This document shows, in pieces, positions 6,957-8,440 of a DNA stretch of 8,440 nucleotides. The stretch comes from Gammaproteobacteria bacterium (GTDB lineage: Bacteria; Pseudomonadota; Gammaproteobacteria; Thiohalomonadales; Thiohalomonadaceae), in assembly GCA_026193675.1 (NCBI GenBank), contig JAPHSO010000202.1, positions 1 through 8,440 on the forward strand. The letters run 5' to 3'. The position numbers and the translations under genes were made by a program. The first letter of the stretch is position 1; every line of letters starts with the position of its first letter. Under the pieces are notes generated by a model that was not told the origin of the DNA, did not search any database, and was given only the letters and a program-made list of their open reading frames with translations.

Positions 6957-7438
6957 TATTTCATCCCGCTCTGATCGCTACGACCACGGAGCTCTTCACT
7001 CACTGCAAGGCGTTGGGGAGTGAAGGCGCGTTTTAGAACGGCAACAGAGTTTTCGGGTTGAGCATCGCCACACATAAAGACATCAAAAGCGGCATAGTCA
7101 CGTTCAGGCCAGGTGTGGACACTAATGTGTGATTCTGAGAGTACGGCCACGCCGGAGACGCCGCCACTTGGAGAGAAGTGGTGCAGATGGATATGCAGCA
7201 GAGTAGCGCCGCACTCGTCAACGCAATCACGCATCGCCTGTTCGATGCGGTCGATGTCGTCGAGGTGCTTGGCACCATAGAGATCAAGCAGCAGATGGCT
7301 GCCGGCAAATTCGATACCGTCTCTGACTATGAAGTGGTCTTTGGGGGCCGCTGGTTGATCATTTGCTTGATCCTGCCAACGGCCCAAGTTCTCGGTAGGG
7401 ACTTCCAGGTCCACCACAATAGGTGAAGCGTGCTGCAT
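6956..7438 (-). CDS. speD: S-adenosylmethionine decarboxylase proenzyme SpeD (class 1b)
   Basis: Pyruvoyl enzyme that decarboxylates S-adenosylmethionine to supply the aminopropyl donor for SpeE. The protein is made as a proenzyme and cleaves itself between Glu102 and Ser103 in LSESHISVHTWPE (100-112), Ser103 becoming the pyruvoyl group. By comparison with Thermotoga maritima SpeD (S55, S63, H68, C83), the equivalents here are Ser95, Ser103, His108 and Cys123, a constant offset of 40, so the catalytic set is complete. That offset also shows an N-terminal extension of about 40 residues; the conserved core begins near DGIEFAGSHLLLD. The ATG is well supported by AGAGGAGAG, with GGAG nine bases upstream. 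It is the first gene of the polyamine operon. The leader has potential alternative structures involving this ribosome site, so translation may be regulated. Confidence 0.95.
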   Translation of the reverse strand: MQHASPIVVDLEVPTENLGRWQDQANDQPAAPKDHFIVRDGIEFAGSHLLLDLYGAKHLDDIDRIEQAMRDCVDECGATLLHIHLHHFSPSGGVSGVAVLSESHISVHTWPERDYAAFDVFMCGDAQPENSVAVLKRAFTPQRLAVSEELRGRSDQSGMK

Positions 7439-7530
7439 GATGTAACTCTCCTCTAGGATAGTGCGCTGTAATCGAGTGCCACTACCAGAGGTGAGTCGTG
7501 CTCACTTAAGGGTGGTACCTCTTAACGGGA
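7439..7530 (-). promoter_or_regulatory. speD 5' leader with mutually exclusive pairings of the Shine-Dalgarno (possible attenuator)
   Basis: In speD sense, AGAGGU (7522-7517) can pair with ACCUCU (7492-7487). The same CCUCUGG (7491-7485) can instead pair with CUAGAGG (7456-7450), which contains the speD Shine-Dalgarno; that helix is seven pairs including one G-U. A third hairpin, GUGAG (7505-7501) with CUCAC (7495-7491), overlaps the shared segment. This has the arrangement of anti-anti-SD, anti-SD and SD seen in translational attenuators. It matches no riboswitch class I recognise; the function is inferred. Confidence 0.3.
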
Positions 7531-7531
7531 A

Positions 7532-7551
7532 ATCATAAAAACTCGTGTCAA
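7532..7551 (-). promoter_or_regulatory. Candidate promoter elements of the speD-speE-odc operon
   Basis: A perfect TTGACA lies at 7551-7546 and a good -10-like TATGAT at 7537-7532 on the - strand, but they are only eight bases apart and cannot work as a pair. Either TTGACA uses a poor -10 near 7528-7523, or TATGAT uses a poor -35. Upstream DNA is A+T-rich. An imperfect 15-base palindrome, CGGA...TCCG, at 7565-7579 could be a protein site. The promoter is probably in this stretch, but its exact position is unresolved. Confidence 0.35.
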
Positions 7552-7585
7552 TATTCAGGAGGTGCGGATTTTAATTCCGAAATGG

Positions 7586-7608
7586 AAAAATGCAACAAAT
7601 TTTTGCAT
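7586..7608 (-). terminator. Weak A+T-rich hairpin with T-runs on both strands
   Basis: ATGCAA (7590-7595) and TTGCAT (7603-7608) are exact inverted repeats with a seven-base loop. On the - strand T residues follow at 7590-7586; on the + strand eight T residues follow at 7612-7619 after a short gap. It could end transcription of the upstream DUF3144-like gene before the speD promoter. The stem is short with only two G-C pairs, so it may be inefficient. Confidence 0.35.
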
Positions 7609-7652
7609 CGGTTTTTTTTGAGAGGTGATCTTGGGAGAGGACTGTTGAGATA

Positions 7653-7670
7653 GCCCCTGGAGACAGGGGC
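7653..7670. other. Stable GC hairpin with tetraloop downstream of the DUF3144-like gene
   Basis: GCCCCTG (7653-7659) and CAGGGGC (7664-7670) are exact inverted repeats around a four-base loop, GAGA on the + strand (a GNRA loop) and TCTC on the - strand. It starts 28 bases after the - strand stop codon of the gene at 7699-8001. No T-run follows directly on either strand. It may protect the 3' end of that mRNA or act with the weaker hairpin at 7586-7608. Confidence 0.4.
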
Positions 7671-7698
7671 CGCTTCGAAGAGAGTTAGGAATAGGATT

Positions 7699-8001
7699 TC
7701 AGGACGGGTTGGCTTTTGCCGCATAGGCATCAAAATTTATTTCATAGTCCTCAAGATTATCACTAAACATCTGCTGATACTGATCGCTGAAATGCTTGGT
7801 TGCTTTCTCTTTATCCGCTTTTATCGCCTCGGCATCAGAGGCATGTGAAGCGACAATATTGGCGCTGAATCGTGCTGATGCGTAACGCATGGCTGTATCA
7901 ACTTTATTGGGGTCGATATTTTGACTCTGTTCGTTGGCCAGTTTGATAAAAGAGTCGGCCATTTCCCAGAACTGTTCATCGGGTTCGGTGGTGCTGCTCA
8001 T
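7699..8001 (-). CDS. DUF3144-like small acidic protein, function unknown
   Basis: A 100-residue soluble protein resembling the proteobacterial DUF3144 family, whose function is unknown. The matching features are the opening FWEMADSFIKLANEQ (11-25), the central MRYASARFSANIVAS (38-52), the KEKATKHFSDQYQQMFSDNLEDY stretch (64-86) and the overall helical, acidic character. No signal peptide, membrane helix or catalytic motif is visible. The ATG at 8001 is preceded by AGAGGA at a good distance (eight bases), so the start is secure. It follows the SpoIIAA-like gene by 58 bases, a gap holding a small hairpin, and precedes the 260-base non-coding gap before speD. It may be co-transcribed with the upstream gene, but nothing links it biochemically to polyamines. 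Family assignment is from memory of the pattern. Confidence 0.72.
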   Translation of the reverse strand: MSSTTEPDEQFWEMADSFIKLANEQSQNIDPNKVDTAMRYASARFSANIVASHASDAEAIKADKEKATKHFSDQYQQMFSDNLEDYEINFDAYAAKANPS

Positions 8002-8027
8002 ACAGGTTTTCCTCTGTTGTGTTTAAT

Positions 8028-8043
8028 GTTGGTGATAACCAAC
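8028..8043. other. Small intergenic hairpin between the two right-end genes
   Basis: GTTGGT (8028-8033) and ACCAAC (8038-8043) are exact inverted repeats around a four-base loop. On the - strand it sits between the SpoIIAA-like stop (8060) and the DUF3144-like ribosome site. No T-run follows, so it is not a standard terminator; it may be an mRNA processing or stability element, an operator, or chance. Confidence 0.25.
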
Positions 8044-8059
8044 TTTCAGAATGATGTTG

Positions 8060-8437
8060 TTAGTCGGAAGGGAGCTCTTCAAGCCAGCTAAGCGCCTCTT
8101 CTCTATCATCAAAGAAGCGCAGCTCTTTGTCAGGAAAGCTCTTCTTTTGACTCTGAATAACGGTTGTCATTGCTATCTTGGATGCTGGTCTGAAGGTGAG
8201 AATCGCAACTCTCTTTTCCAATGGTGAGTTACCAATATTGAGTGAACCGGTAAAATCGACAGAGAAATCATTAGCAAGATTGACAAGTACCCCATAGGGT
8301 TGAGTCATAATTTTATCGCAGAATGCATTTGCCTCAGCTGCAACGCTTTCGTCCACCTCAACACCCTCATGGAATATAGCTTCCAAAAGTGACTCGCTGT
8401 GCTTGATAGCCTTTACAAACCCTAAATCAAATTCCAT
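8060..8437 (-). CDS. SpoIIAA/STAS-like small protein (start may lie beyond window)
   Basis: A 125-residue soluble protein with a predicted alternating alpha/beta pattern and no signal peptide or membrane helix. The closing FFDDREEALSWLEE (108-121) is typical of SpoIIAA-like (STAS/SEC14-type) proteins, which usually end in 'F.d...A..WL'. The central YGVLVNLANDFSVDF (48-62) and RVAILTFRP (76-84) would be core strands. Such proteins are often regulatory or lipid/nucleotide-binding, but there is no demonstrated role for this one and no phosphorylatable Ser can be assigned. The ATG at 8437 is only three bases from the window edge and the preceding codon is sense (TTA), so no ribosome site or upstream stop can be seen and the protein could be longer. 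It lies upstream of, and reads in the same direction as, the DUF3144-like gene. Confidence 0.5.
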   Translation of the reverse strand: MEFDLGFVKAIKHSESLLEAIFHEGVEVDESVAAEANAFCDKIMTQPYGVLVNLANDFSVDFTGSLNIGNSPLEKRVAILTFRPASKIAMTTVIQSQKKSFPDKELRFFDDREEALSWLEELPSD

Positions 8438-8440
8438 TAA

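Noticed and set aside
7523..7536. Four-codon reading frame (M-I-S-R-stop) ahead of speD, reminiscent of the short regulatory upstream frame of mammalian AdoMet decarboxylase.
   Set aside because: No Shine-Dalgarno, and it overlaps a candidate -10 element, so it may not be transcribed; resemblance is probably chance.
7548..7733. 61-codon frame on the - strand across the end of the DUF3144-like gene.
   Set aside because: Overlaps a better-supported gene in another frame, covers both hairpin regions, and has no recognisable protein pattern.
1..8440. Mobile elements, CRISPR arrays, tRNA/rRNA genes, defence or toxin-antitoxin systems.
   Set aside because: No transposase, terminal repeats, spaced repeats, cloverleaf or relevant protein motifs were seen; gene content is mostly conserved housekeeping.

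Overview
This window reads as ordinary chromosome from a gammaproteobacterium. The TsaC, TsaD, SpeE and class 1b SpeD proteins look proteobacterial. The DUF3144-type protein and the eukaryotic-like (fold III) ornithine decarboxylase also fit. A free-living or symbiotic sulfur-oxidising lineage is possible, but that is a guess from general resemblance. Base composition looks balanced and even across the window. No insertion sequence, phage gene, tRNA, rRNA or CRISPR array is visible.

Layout: one partial gene on the + strand (3-668) is a PLC-like/GDPD-like phosphodiesterase whose N-terminus lies outside the window. It meets the rest of the window tail to tail: its stop and the stop of the next gene share the palindrome CTAG at 665-668. 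Everything from 665 to 8440 is on the - strand, so it reads right to left. In transcription order there is (i) a small SpoIIAA/STAS-like protein (8437-8060) and a DUF3144-like protein (8001-7699); (ii) a polyamine operon speD-speE-odc (7438-4899); (iii) purE-tsaC-tsaD-LTA-synthase-like gene (4813-665), the last three joined by 4-base ATGA stop/start overlaps.

How the genes work together: odc makes putrescine from ornithine, speD makes decarboxylated S-adenosylmethionine, and speE joins the aminopropyl group to putrescine. Block (ii) is therefore a complete three-gene ornithine-to-spermidine pathway. Block (iii) carries a purine step (PurE, without PurK beside it) and two enzymes of tRNA t6A37 synthesis, TsaC (makes threonylcarbamoyl-AMP) and TsaD (transfers it). 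It ends with a five-helix membrane phosphoglycerol-transferase-like enzyme. The adjacent phosphodiesterase could in principle act on similar glycerophosphodiester chemistry, but the two genes are not co-transcribed.

The most interesting signals are in non-coding DNA. The roughly 120-base leader of speD contains a CCUCU segment able to pair with either the speD Shine-Dalgarno or an upstream AGAGG, a possible attenuator. A perfect 15-base palindrome sits between the candidate -35 and extended -10 of purE. A + strand intrinsic terminator is embedded in the coding C-terminus of the opposing gene. I saw no clearly new multi-gene system; the window is mostly housekeeping with some unusual gene partnerships.
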